Below, piece by piece: positions 52,781-63,262 of a stretch of 64,000 nucleotides of DNA (position 1 is the stretch's first letter; each line of letters opens with the position of its first letter). The position numbers and the translations under genes were made by a program. This DNA comes from Anadara kagoshimensis. Taxonomy: Eukaryota; Mollusca; Bivalvia; Arcoida; Arcidae. The stretch spans positions 15,471,234 through 15,535,233 of the forward strand of contig CM037870.1 of the NCBI GenBank assembly GCA_021292105.1, read 5' to 3'. The notes beneath the pieces are model-generated. The model worked only from the letters and a program-made list of their open reading frames with translations, was not told the origin of the DNA and made no database searches.

Positions 52781-55160
52781 ATCGCAGTATCAAGTTAGTA
52801 CATTTGTCATAGTAATAAATATATTTCCTGTTGTATAAATTTACCTTAAGAAATATATTCCCATCTTTGACATTAAAATCTGGTTCATAATATATCTACA
52901 TTTATTATGCAGACAAAAATAGCTTTTGTCTTGTGTACATGCATTAATTTAACACAAACCTTACATTGTGAGTCGGAATTCATTTCGGATGAGACAACCC
53001 CACATAAGCATAAATTTAATTCTTTATAGCGGTAAAAATCATATTTGAATATATATAACCTCGTAAATGTCAAATGTTTAGTCGACTTAGTAATAGACAT
53101 TAACAAGACCTATTGTCTTTATACAAAAGTAGGTCTAATACCAAACTGGTTAGATGAACAGTTCCAATTAATCAGGGCAAATTGGGGTTTATGGTAAAAT
53201 TTGATGACGCTAAATAGGTTTCTAGTTAATTTTCTTTTGCAATCTATAAAATTATTCAGTTTCTATTTTTATCTAGACCACATAATATATTTTTCAGTTT
53301 CACAAACAAGTCTTTCATTAATTAAAAATTTCCTCACTTTCAATTTGGCAACTTGTGGCAAGGTTTTATGGTGTTTCAAATAAAAAAAATGTCAAAATGA
53401 CAAAGCTTAAGTTGGAATGATCTTATTTAAAACGACACATTACACTTTTCGATATTTTGAACGCCAAAACAATTATTTAGCTTTCAAATTTGCCTGATAT
53501 GTTAAGGCACTATTGTGAAACTGAAGCCAGGTCAACAACCAAAATACTAAAAGTAATAACTGCATTTGCAAAAGAATAACAAAAACTTAGTTACCCATTA
53601 TATCCAAATTAATAAATAAAGCCAGAGACAACAAAGCACAAATCATAAAACCACAAGTCGAAAGAAAAAACAAGTCCAAACATTCAAAGGCTAAAACTAT
53701 GGAAACCTAGATGATTGTAAGTAGTACCGAAACAAACCACAACAAAAACAAAGGATGCAATGTAAAGTATGAAAAAAGGTTTTGTTTCTGTTCAGTGCAA
53801 GTATGTTGGACACATCAATAATACTTGGGATATGATAGAAAGGCACATTAATTATCTGATGTTTTATTCAAGTCAAACACAAAAACGCCGTTCGATTTTC
53901 AATTCACAATTGCAAAACCAAATTTAAAACCTAGTAAAATGGCAAATAAAGTGAATCACGCAACTTTCATCCGGGGAGTGAGACCGGATGCTCCGGAAGA
54001 AAAAGTGGTTAAGTTAAACCTGTGATTTCTTTGCTTCTGTATTGTAGTCTGCAGGATAAAAATGTCAAGAGCAACTTTCATTTTCAAATTTTGAATACTT
54101 AAATCTTTCACAATTTCAAAATTTCTTGTTTTTCCATTCAGTGAAAAGATTGGGTTTTTTTTCAATACTCAGAAAGGCACCATTGCGGTACATATTAGGT
54201 ACATATCACATTTTAAACAAGCTTCTAGAAATGTCTAGTACTACTTTCATTTTTAAATTCTATATTCAAAATGTTAATAGTTTCTTGTAATTTGAAGTCT
54301 TTGTTGTTCCGTAATGTTATTTATAAAGTGAAAACTTTGGTTTTTTTCAATTATTAAAAAGGTAAGGACTTTCGAGTGTGTACTTTTACTGCCATATACA
54401 TAAGGTTGCCATGTTGGTCTTTCACCCATTAGTAATACGTATCATTCATGCCTCACGTGATATTCCTTTATAACGTTTATGTAGGACGTTGCAAGGTGAA
54501 GTTGGTTTGCTTTAGACCTTCCAGAACAAATCTCAATATTTACTGTTTTCATTCAAAGACACACGTACTAAACTATGAATGAATCGTAGAAAACATTCGG
54601 AAAATATTTAATTATAAATAAATCATAGATCTGATCCGGTTTATTTATTTATTCTTTCCGTGTTTCATTTATAATTTGATGTGGTATAAAAAGCACCTCG
54701 TGACAGCTACTTAAAACACAAAATATTAATTAGCTTGCGTCACCGTCTAGAGAATGACTTACTGGAAAATGACATTCATTAAGTTCACCTTCAAAAATTC
54801 ATTAACTCGCACTTGTGTACCTTTCAATTAGGCACGCAGTTATGCACCAGTGTTGAATCTAGGATTTTTCAGAGGGCCATTTTTCAAAAACTTTCGTCCA
54901 ATACAGCATAACATCAATATTTTGCATTCATTTTATGTTATATAAGGCCCAATTAGCCTTAACTAATAGGCCATTTGACAAAAAAGGGGTCAATGGCCCT
55001 ATGGTCTTTTCCTGAATGAACACTGATGCACCGCGTGAAATGTACAAGTACGCATTCGCCAACACATACGCATGCTAAGAACATGAAGTTAAATTTCTCT
55101 TAACAAAACCATTGACCAACAACTTTAATAACGTTACTATATGTGTATTGGGTATATTAA
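52781..55160. other. No gene recognised
   Basis: Apart from one family C copy (53880-54005) the stretch is AT-rich and featureless on both strands. Confidence 0.5.
53880..54005 (-). repeat. Dispersed repeat family C, copy 12
   Basis: CATCCGGGGAGTGAGACCGG then ATGCTCCGGAAG. Confidence 0.65.
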
Positions 55161-55169
55161 AGAAGATTG

Positions 55170-55700
55170 AACAGTAAAGCCTGTACGGTTTTTGAAGCCA
55201 TATTGCAAGATCTTTTTTCTCTTTTTAGAGACGATGCAATGCAAATTCATAAGTTGCAATAAAGAATAAGTTATGTATCCATAGCACTGCAGTCATCAGT
55301 TTGATAATCAAGTGCGGACTTTTTTTGGAGCCATATTACAAGAAATTTTCTCTTTTTTTTGAGATGGTTAAATGTGGATGCAGAGGTTGCAATAAAGAAT
55401 AGGTTCTGTATTCGTAATGCTTTTATCAGAGGTTGCATTAAAGAATAGGTTCTGTATTCGTAATGCTTTTATCAGAGGTTGCATTAAAGAATAGGTTCTG
55501 TATTCGTAATGCTTTTATCAGAGGTTGCATTAAAGAATAGGTTCTGTATTCGTGATGCTCTTATCAGAGTTTATAATTGCGGTCGATTTTTGGAACCATA
55601 TTACAAGAAACTTCTTTCTTTAATTTCTTAGAGAATGTTACATGAAAATGCGTAGGTTGTAATAAAAAATGGGTTCTGTCTCCGTACTGTATTTATTAGT
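55170..55700. repeat. ~200-bp repeats with an inner 46-bp minisatellite
   Basis: GGAGCCATATTACAAGAAAT and its variants occur at about 55189, 55327 and 55593, each followed by a CTTTTT run, GAGA and GTTGCAATAAAGAATAGGTT. Within the middle unit, four 46-bp copies (55383-55566) of GAGGTTGCATTAAAGAATAG then GTTCTGTATTCGTAATGCTT stand in perfect tandem. Confidence 0.92.
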
Positions 55701-57130
55701 GTAATAAATATGCTCTGACAAAATTGTCATTACATCTTGAGGCGTGTGAAAACTCATGTCGTTTAGGATACACATCATACACAATTAAAATTTTAAGATA
55801 AATGTTCAACACTGCAAAGATACGGCGCATATTAATTCCATCTTAATATAACAAACATCTTTGAAATACTTATCGTGTACAGAGACATTAGTTTTGTCAT
55901 TGTAAAACATAAGCTTTAACAAACAATGCATACATGTATGTACAAGGAAAACGTATCACATCCTTAGGAAACACATCGTTAAAAAGTTTCAAATTTTAAC
56001 TTAAGATGAAATATTTAACTTCATTATATAGACCATCTAAATACAAAAAATAAAATACAGTGTAATACCTAAAGTTTGAGATACACATCATGTAAATTAA
56101 CAATTAATTAATTTCGTTAATGAAAACATACATACTAGTATGTGCATTGTAATCCCGTGTCTGCAGTCGCAAATTCACGGAAGACACTGAACAGATGGAC
56201 TTGGACTGACATTCCGAAAAATTGCGTTTTACTACTGCATCAATAAAAGGCATCACCCAACAAAAAAATAATTTAATGAAGCCTAATACATATTGGAGAA
56301 GAACGGTCACCGAAACCAAATATGTTTATGAATTTATGAAATCCTATATTATTTAAGTGTGTAAAAACCATATCTATTGTTTAAATCCTGGTCCTATCAT
56401 ATTTAGTTCCAATTTATTTGTGCAAATAGATGTTTGATACTTCACACACATTTTCATAATTGTGTTGAGTATAATTCCGTATTAAGGAAGAGTAAGGAAA
56501 TAAGTTACACAAACGCGGTAACAGTATTGAAATTTTTCTGACAATCTTTTTTTTAATTCCTTCCTACATTGTTTAAACAACGCTCTAGAATTGTTCTTAT
56601 GTAGGGAATACCAAGGTACATATGTACTTGTAACGAAAACTGACTGCATCCTAACATATATTGCTTGGTAACGAAATTTTTAAATTCAGACAAAATCCAA
56701 CGAATTAAAACACAATTGCATAATATGTTGTGTAGAAACCAAGTCATCTGCAACGGCAATCCGGCCATTGAAAAAATAAAATGCATCAGCAACTCGAAAT
56801 AAGATCGACAATAATTTACATCAAATTTTGTTATATATTTTTTAAAATTTGCAGTTTTGAAAATTCAGCAAAAATAATATGACGTTATTGATCAATCAAT
56901 ATTACAAAAATAACAATATAGGAGGATCAATAATATTGATTTATTTATAAATCAATTATTTATAATTTATAATTTAATAATAAATAAAATAATTATTTTT
57001 CCTTATTAACAATAAGAAGTTCGAGTCTTGAATGCCGAAAAAAATTATTGGGGGGAGAAATATTTTTTATTTGTGCGAAGCGAAAATTGATTTGAATCCT
57101 GAAATAAAAATGAAAATAATAATAATAATA
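55701..57130. other. No gene recognised
   Basis: AT-rich sequence, including very AT-rich 56820-56995 (ATTTATAATTTAT words). Downstream exons of the candidate gene at 57137-57295 would be expected here on the minus strand, but none can be defended. Confidence 0.45.
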
Positions 57131-57136
57131 ACTTAC

Positions 57137-57295
57137 CTTTTCTATTTTATAAAACCCAGGAAAAATTTCCAGAGTAAAAAAACAAACGACAAAATATAAG
57201 GCCGACAAGCACACGGCTAAGTCGGACAGGGATATTCCTTCTGTCCTGATGCCAATGGCTTCAGAAGGCAAGTGGAAGCACAAACTGTCATACAA
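57137..57295 (-). CDS. Possible first coding exon of an unknown gene
   Basis: Seen on the minus strand: ATG at 57295, 53 codons, then a good donor (AAAAG|GTAAGT) below 57137, phase 0. The peptide has a polar start (MYDSLCFHLPSEAIGIRTEG) and one hydrophobic span (LAVCLSALYFVVCFFTLEIF) ending GFYKIEK, so a signal anchor or membrane segment is likely. GC content is higher than in the flanks. A TATA-like box lies 34-45 bp upstream. Family not recognised and no second exon found, so this may be chance. Confidence 0.35.
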
Positions 57296-57328
57296 TGATA
57301 TTTATTTCATTAAAAAAGAACGCCCTGA

Positions 57329-57340
57329 GCTTATATAAAA
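57329..57340 (-). promoter_or_regulatory. TATA-like box before the 57295 candidate exon
   Basis: TTTTATATAAGC on the minus strand, about 34 bp before the candidate ATG. Plausible TATA box, but such words are frequent in AT-rich DNA. Confidence 0.3.
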
Positions 57341-57629
57341 TTTTTGACGGGACATGCAATAAAGACGACAACTTGAGGTTAACGTGTCAGAATTACTCGG
57401 TTTACGAGTGTATATTTAGAAGTGTTTTACAGATACTCTTGTTTAAAAGATGACATTTGAATAAAAGTGTTCATTGTTTTACAATTCGGTTTTATATGCC
57501 TGAATTAGTAATATTAAATATGTCATTAGGTATTACTCAAAATCGTTCCTGGAATCAAAGGGAGGAGGGGATAAATGTCCTTATTTAACAGGTATAATTG
57601 CTAATTTCAACTATATTTTCGGTACATGT

Positions 57630-57765
57630 ACTACTTGCTCCTGGTCTCACTTTCCTGGTAGAAATTCGGGTGTTTAACGCATACGCAATTTGTCAGTTTT
57701 CAAACTTTTAACTGTGGGATTGTGTTTTTGGCATCGACCGGTATGCTAGTGTTCGATGTTGGACT
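57630..57765 (+). repeat. Dispersed repeat family C, copy 13
   Basis: TGCTCCTGGTCTCACTTTCC, TGGTAGAAATTCGGGTGTTT, CATCGACCGGTATGCTAG. Confidence 0.7.
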
Positions 57766-58034
57766 ATTCATACACCCATAAAAACATAAATAACGTTCGG
57801 CAGAAATGTGTAGACTGGATGGTAGATCGGGACGAATAATAATCACCAAAGGTTGGACTGCAATCCTGGATCCGAGGTTCCGAAAGGATCAACTTACATT
57901 TTCTTTAATGTCAGATATCATTACAATATATAGTTCCCATGGAACAACTATGATAACATCTCTGGAAAATTGATACAACCGTGTAGTTTGTGTTATTTGA
58001 TCATGACATCATTTAAATAACTGTTATGACTGCA

Positions 58035-58195
58035 TTTGGGACTTAACAGGACGTGTCTACCCTTCAAGAGCACCCGGCCTCATTTCCATGGTGGAAGTTC
58101 ACGTATTTAACCCAATATGTCAGTTTCAAAGTCTTTACTTTGCTTTGGGATTGCCATTTGGACATGTATCAGTAGGTATGGTTTTTAATTGACAT
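58035..58195 (+). repeat. Dispersed repeat family C, copy 14
   Basis: AAGAGCACCCGGCCTCATTT, GGTGGAAGTTCACGTATTTA, CAAAGTCTTTACTTTGCTTT. Ends 15 bp before the TA-flanked element. Confidence 0.85.
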
Positions 58196-58211
58196 GTATG
58201 ACGTATCTGTA

Positions 58212-59619
58212 CAGTGCTTACGGCAGTAGCGGATCATTAGTGCAATATTCACTGCTCTCCGAGAAAAACATCACTGCTGATTGTAATTTTTTGGTACTAT
58301 CAATTGACATTTCTCCACTCTTTCAATTTATCATTAGATGATAAAAATCGTCCGACTATAAGTATGGGCAATCCACGCGTTTTGTATCCCATGTATTTAC
58401 GTCAGTAACGAATCAATTTGTGAGTAGCGGATCACGCCACCTAGTGTCAAGAAAACTATAGAGGCTCAACTCAAAACATGATTAGTTTGAGTTTCCATCA
58501 TTCAATTGCAACAAAATACAAATTATGAAACAATATTAAAGAGTTTTAATCGTTATATCAACAAATGTCATGATTAAATAAATAATAACAAAAACAAATC
58601 ATCGCAATGTCCCTGATAAATTAAGTCAATCAACATTGTCTTGAATACTGAATTATAAAAGCAGTAAATAGCGAAGGAAATAAAATAAAGTAAATGTACC
58701 TTATAAGTTATAAATATTATGACATACTCTTGTCCATGAAGATTTTATTTTGACAAGAACAGTATATGCATACAATGATACTTATTGGTATTGTACACTG
58801 TACATCATAGGTCCAAAATTGTTACCAGGCAAAAATATAGAACGGAATGAAACTTTAATTGTCTTAAACACAAAATATAGGGTTGGATATTAATGTATTT
58901 ATTCAATATATTCTAATCTCATACAGATTATCCTTCAAGCATGACAATTATGGCTTCTTTAAAATGCCCATTGATCTGGTCTTATCATATGATAGATAAG
59001 ATAGTGCCATGGCATGACAATGCCCCCATCTTTCTCATGGGGTACTGGCCATGGAGGGAAGCTAGGCACTGGTTCTCCAATAGCCTCTGCATAAATATAA
59101 CTGAACCCACCAGAATCTAATTTTTCTGAAAGCACCAGACAGCCCCATGGGTACATGCCATATTTTCTTAGCCTTTCGAGAGGTCCCCTGTAGACAGCAG
59201 CTGATCCGTTATTGCCGTAATTGCACCCTGCATAAACTGGTTTATTTTTTATTGTCATGAACTGTAAAGCTCAATAAAGGTTTATGTCGTGAAAGAAGAC
59301 ATGTTAACGAATGTAAAGAGCTATTGTAATCATTTCAAATTACCTTTGAAAGTATTGATCACGTTGGTCAAATCGAAAGTTAGGTTTTGGAAATCACATC
59401 CATGTCGCTGAGACGCTTGTGACATTCGCATTAGAAAGCCGAGAATTTAAAAAAAAAGGACGTTTATCAACACAAATGAAACGTAGAATTAAGTTAAAAT
59501 ACACGATTTACAGAAATACATCCGAGTTTTATTGGTCTCTCGTAATGATATGGAAAAAATTTACTTTATTCTAAAAATGATCCGCTACTGACTGAGATCC
59601 GCTACTGCCGTAAGCACTG
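58212..59619. mobile_element. 1.4-kb TA-flanked inverted-repeat element (Tc1/mariner/pogo-like ends)
   Basis: Perfect 24-bp inverted ends (CAGTGCTTACGGCAGTAGCG then GATC) at 58212 and 59619, bounded by TA at 58210-58211 and 59620-59621. A second GTAGCGGATC word lies inside each end (about 58425 and 59580, same orientation relative to each end), as expected for transposase-binding subterminal repeats. CAGT termini with TA duplication are typical of the Tc1/mariner-pogo group. No transposase is encoded; instead it contains the open frame at 58959-59258, so it is probably non-autonomous with unrelated cargo. Confidence 0.85.
58959..59258 (-). CDS. Unknown 99-residue protein carried by the TA-flanked element
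   Basis: ATG at 59258, TAA at 58959. The protein is not low complexity and is rich in Gly, Pro, Tyr and Trp: KPVYAGCNYGNNGSAAVYRG, KYGMYPWGCLVLSEKL, GFSYIYAEAIGEPVPSFPPW, GGIVMPWHYLIYHM. Such composition is unusual for chance translation of this AT-rich DNA. No transposase motif, no signal peptide. A possible upstream exon (about 59355-59441, minus; RMSQASQRHGCDFQNLTFDL then TNVINTFK, followed by GTAATT) could splice in at a CCAG before GTTTATGCAGGG and keep frame. Family not recognised. Confidence 0.5.
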   Translation of the reverse strand: MTIKNKPVYAGCNYGNNGSAAVYRGPLERLRKYGMYPWGCLVLSEKLDSGGFSYIYAEAIGEPVPSFPPWPVPHEKDGGIVMPWHYLIYHMIRPDQWAF

Positions 59620-59694
59620 TAGCATAAATTACCCTGGATTTTTTTTACGTCTCAAAGTGTCATGTTCCTTTCATTTTTAGTTTTGAGTTCACAT

Positions 59695-59845
59695 AGTGCA
59701 GGTGCAGCCAACTAATAGGAGGTGCCTTCGAGAGCATCATATCTTATCCTCCTGGTGGAAGTCCACTGTTGAACTATATTTATAAAGTTTTTAACATGTT
59801 TAAATTCTTTGCTTTTGTATTGTAACTTGAACATGTGTAGCAATT
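59695..59845 (+). repeat. Dispersed repeat family C, copy 15
   Basis: CAACTAATAGGAGGTGCCTT, CTCCTGGTGGAAGTCCAC, then TTCTTTGCTTTTGTATTGTA. Confidence 0.65.
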
Positions 59846-60630
59846 TGAGAACTTTAAATCATATTTAGTCAGGATCAGGACTCAGTTGTTCGACGCTTGA
59901 TTAGTTTACTCAGTGATTAGCAGAAATTTAAAACATGAATAAAAAAGCAAAATATCATTATCGAATCGATAGTTTTTATTACAATTTCCTTTAGTTTGTT
60001 GGAATTTTTTATTAATTTTCAACATTTCAACATTAAGTTCACAGATATCTTAAATTATGAAAAGTTCAAATTTTGACTAATCAATTGATTAAACTAATCA
60101 TGCTTCGAACAACTGACCCCTGGTTTCAATCCAGAGGCTGGATTTTAATTATCTGCGTTCTATACGCTTGTGTTTTTTTATTCTTCCTTATGTTAACTTC
60201 GACGACGGAAATAACCAAATTTTCATTTACAAGTATGAAAGAAACAGAACAAACTAATACCGATGTCAAATGCAAATTTGAATATTTATGATATAAAGTA
60301 TTCACAAATTACCATATTACACATGCAATTTTTGACAGCAGTCCGACACATTCTGTAGGTATGCAGCAGCGAAACAATAAAAATTGAAAGCAAACTGGAG
60401 CAGTCTCCTTAGAGACAAATGCCCCTTGTCCATAATATTTGACCTTGTGATTCTTGACTAATGTACTAAAAGTTGGTTTGCGGCACTTGCCACATGGTTT
60501 ATGTTTGTTCCAAGTTTGATCAAAAGTCATCCATAGACATACATGGAGCGGGCACGATATTAGCTATAGGATGAACGGCCAGGCGGACGTGGGGATTTTA
60601 TATAACACTCCTCCCGTTTTGTGGAGGTTT

Positions 60631-60875
60631 GTAACGTCACATAGCGGTGTTGTCGCATAAACGTGTTCCAACATGTCTATGCGGGGAATTCCAACGCATA
60701 ACTGAGAAAACGCTTTATAAATGCGTCAAAAAGGCTACCTTCCGCCGCATATAAGCAACACATCTCTATGCGTTGAACGCCACCGCATAAACGTGGCCGA
60801 CCTCTTTATGCGTTGAAATTCCACGCAGACACGTGTTGGGCGCGTTTATGCGGCAACACCGCTATGTGGCCTAAC
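60631..60875. mobile_element. Foldback element family F, short copy
   Basis: Left GTAACGTCACATAGCGGTGT then TGTCGCATAAACG, right GCGTTTATGCGGCAACACCG then CTATGTGGCCTAAC. 245 bp; the arms and the segment AGGCTACCTTCCGCCGCATA match both halves of the 686-bp copy at 32013, but there is no simple-sequence core. Confidence 0.88.
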
Positions 60876-61263
60876 AGAGGTTAACAAGCAAGCAAACAAA
60901 ATATCAACGAGTATCAATGCATGCATCAATTTATGTTAAGTTGATTCTGAAACGAGATAGTAAAACAACAACAACAAAAAAACTTTTATCAACTGGAGGA
61001 AATTGCGGTTCGTGTGGTTTTATTTACAAATATTACTTTGAGGAAATATTTCATTTTTAAAACAAAACCAGCGTTATTTAAAAATGTAGGGACATTAATT
61101 ATGTTAATGTGTCTGGTGGACGTATACGGTATATACATTTCCTCACAATTTAACTTAAAGTTAGAAAAGTCCATTTCATTTAATTAATCAATTTCACTTT
61201 AGACGAAATATGTCTTCGGGTGTTATACGTTAGGATATTGTAACTGAGGAAATTTACATGCTA

Positions 61264-61493
61264 TACAGTACAGACATGTCGAAAGTTTAACAGTAAGCTG
61301 ACGAATTAGTACCGAATCGACAGTTCATCTCGGCTACTCATTAGCTATATTTTGGCAGCTTTGTTTCAGCTGTCACTCATCTATCAACGGCTCTTTGGCA
61401 ACTAGGTAGCCATATTTCGACTACTCAGTAGCTTAGCGACGACCCATTTTAGGTTAGCTCAGTATTAAACTTTTGACAGGTCTGTACTGTACT
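61264..61493. mobile_element. Foldback element family A, copy 14
   Basis: Left ACAGTACAGACATGTCGAAA, right TTAAACTTTTGACAGGTCTG; complete. Confidence 0.88.
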
Positions 61494-61579
61494 TAATTAA
61501 AATGTACATTTTAGCATGTTATACAAACTGTATATATAAGAATATAACCTTTTGGTAATAAACGTGTCTGGAACAAGAA

Positions 61580-61790
61580 TACAGTTAAGGTCTGTCGAAA
61601 ATGTAATACTAAGCTAGGCTATCGAGTTGTCGAGGTATATGGATATTTATTGTCTATCAAAAAGCTGACGAGAGATAGGTAGTGGCAGCCGAAAGCTGTC
61701 GCGATACAGCTAACGAGGGGCAGACATGGGCTGTCGATTTGGCACTAATTCGTTAGCTTAATGTTAATTTTTCGACAGGTCTGTACTTTA
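61580..61790. mobile_element. Foldback element family A, copy 15
   Basis: Left ACAGTTAAGGTCTGTCGAAA, right TTAATTTTTCGACAGGTCTG; complete, in inverted orientation to copy 14 87 bp away. Confidence 0.85.
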
Positions 61791-62574
61791 CAACTGTCTC
61801 CTGTCTCAGCTTTGCGTAAAATTAACTTAACCTTTAGTAAAATAATTGGAAGATTGTAGAATTGTATAACGCGAAGGATCAACAATAACAATGTTGTTTC
61901 TGACAACAATTACAATATCCAATCTCAAATAGTAGTTCTCTAAGTATTTCTATCCAGTCGAAAACTAAACTACATGTACATGAATATGACATTTAAGACG
62001 TTAATCCATTTTTTACATAAAGTTGTAGGTACATGTTTTTCAAGGCGATATTTCAATTTTTGGTCTAGCCTCATTACAAACTTATAAAACGTGTATGCCA
62101 CTCTTTTAAACGTTTTGATCTATAAAACTTTGTTTGTTTGAGACCAAAATCATACTTATTAGATTTGAGATTGAGATTTTAGAAATGATCGGTAGGTATA
62201 TGTTTGATTTTGAACTATTCATCCTAGAAATATAGCGTGTCCATGGCCGTCTAGGGCTGAATCCCGCAGATCCTAGTGTCAGACGATCTGCCAGTTCATA
62301 TGTCGCAATTTACACATGTAAAATAAATATACATACAAAATTTCAAGCTCGTATGTTAAACACAACCTTTATGTATCTGTAATTTACCGGGCCAAATGTC
62401 GCATATGGCGGTCTTGTTTATATTCAAAACTTTATTCATCGATTACCCAAAAGGTATTTAATTAATTATGATGATACGCATATATAATGTAGATATATGT
62501 ACAATAATAATAGGAGTTGTTACAGCGCATAGAAACTTGTATCGCATCAATTTCACTGTGTCGCATCAGTTAGT

Positions 62575-62710
62575 ATGACCGAAAGTTGGTGGTATTCTCT
62601 CATGTACATGTACTTCGATTTCATTCAACGTTCCCAGAACTGATCGCCTCGATATTATAAACGACATAATCTTGACTGGGGCGTAGACACCGTAACCTTA
62701 GTCCACTCCT
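62575..62710 (+). mobile_element. SINE body fragment
   Basis: ACCGAAAGTTGGTGGTATTC and TTCCCAGAACTGATCGCCTC match the body of the 37631 SINE (GCCGAACGTTGGTGGTTTTC, TCCCAGAACTGAGCGTC); then a CTTGACTGGGGCGTAGACAC tail. No head. Confidence 0.5.
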
Positions 62711-62773
62711 ATTTTGACCCGAACTTTATTATATACATAAATACATGTATATGTCCACAGATACTCAGATACT

Positions 62774-63007
62774 GTACAGTACAGACCAGTCGAAAGTAAA
62801 AAAAAAAAGAAGTTTAAAAATAAGTATCGAGACGGCAGCTCATCTCGACCACTTTTTAGCTATATCTCGACAGCTTTTCGGTAGTAGTTTTCTATTTCTC
62901 GACAGTTTCAATTTGAGGTCACTAGCTTTCAATATCTCGGAAACTCGATAGTCGAGCTTCGACTTCCGTTAGATTGGCATTGTTAAACTTTCGACAGCTC
63001 CGTACAA
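62774..63007. mobile_element. Foldback element family A, copy 16
   Basis: Left GTACAGTACAGACCAGTCGA, right TTGTTAAACTTTCGACAGCT; complete. Confidence 0.85.
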
Positions 63008-63087
63008 CTGTAGACGTCTTGTTACGGTAAATGATATGAAATATGAAATTCATCATAAGTCCTGTATTAAAAATTTCTCAGATATTA

Positions 63088-63262
63088 AGTACAGGCCTGT
63101 CGAAAGTTTAACACTGACCTAACGAATTGATGTCGAATTGTCAGCTCACCTAGGCCCCTCGTTAGCAATATCTCAGCCGCTGATATCTAATATCTTTAGC
63201 AGTTCTGTGGCTGCTGGCAAGCACTATCTCGGGCACTCGACATCCTAGCTTCGACTCCTTTC
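63088..63262. mobile_element. Foldback element family A, copy 17, cut by a SINE
   Basis: Left GTACAGGCCTGTCGAAAGTT intact; the sequence stops at AGCTTCGACTCCTTTCCACC, where the SINE head begins, so the right arm is missing. Confidence 0.8.

Noticed and set aside
55383-55566. Repeat array as a CRISPR
   Set aside because: The four 46-bp units are contiguous with no unique spacers, and the genome is eukaryotic.
56104-56792. Minus-strand frames as downstream exons of the 57295 candidate
   Set aside because: No acceptor in the right phase with a coding-like continuation could be defended.
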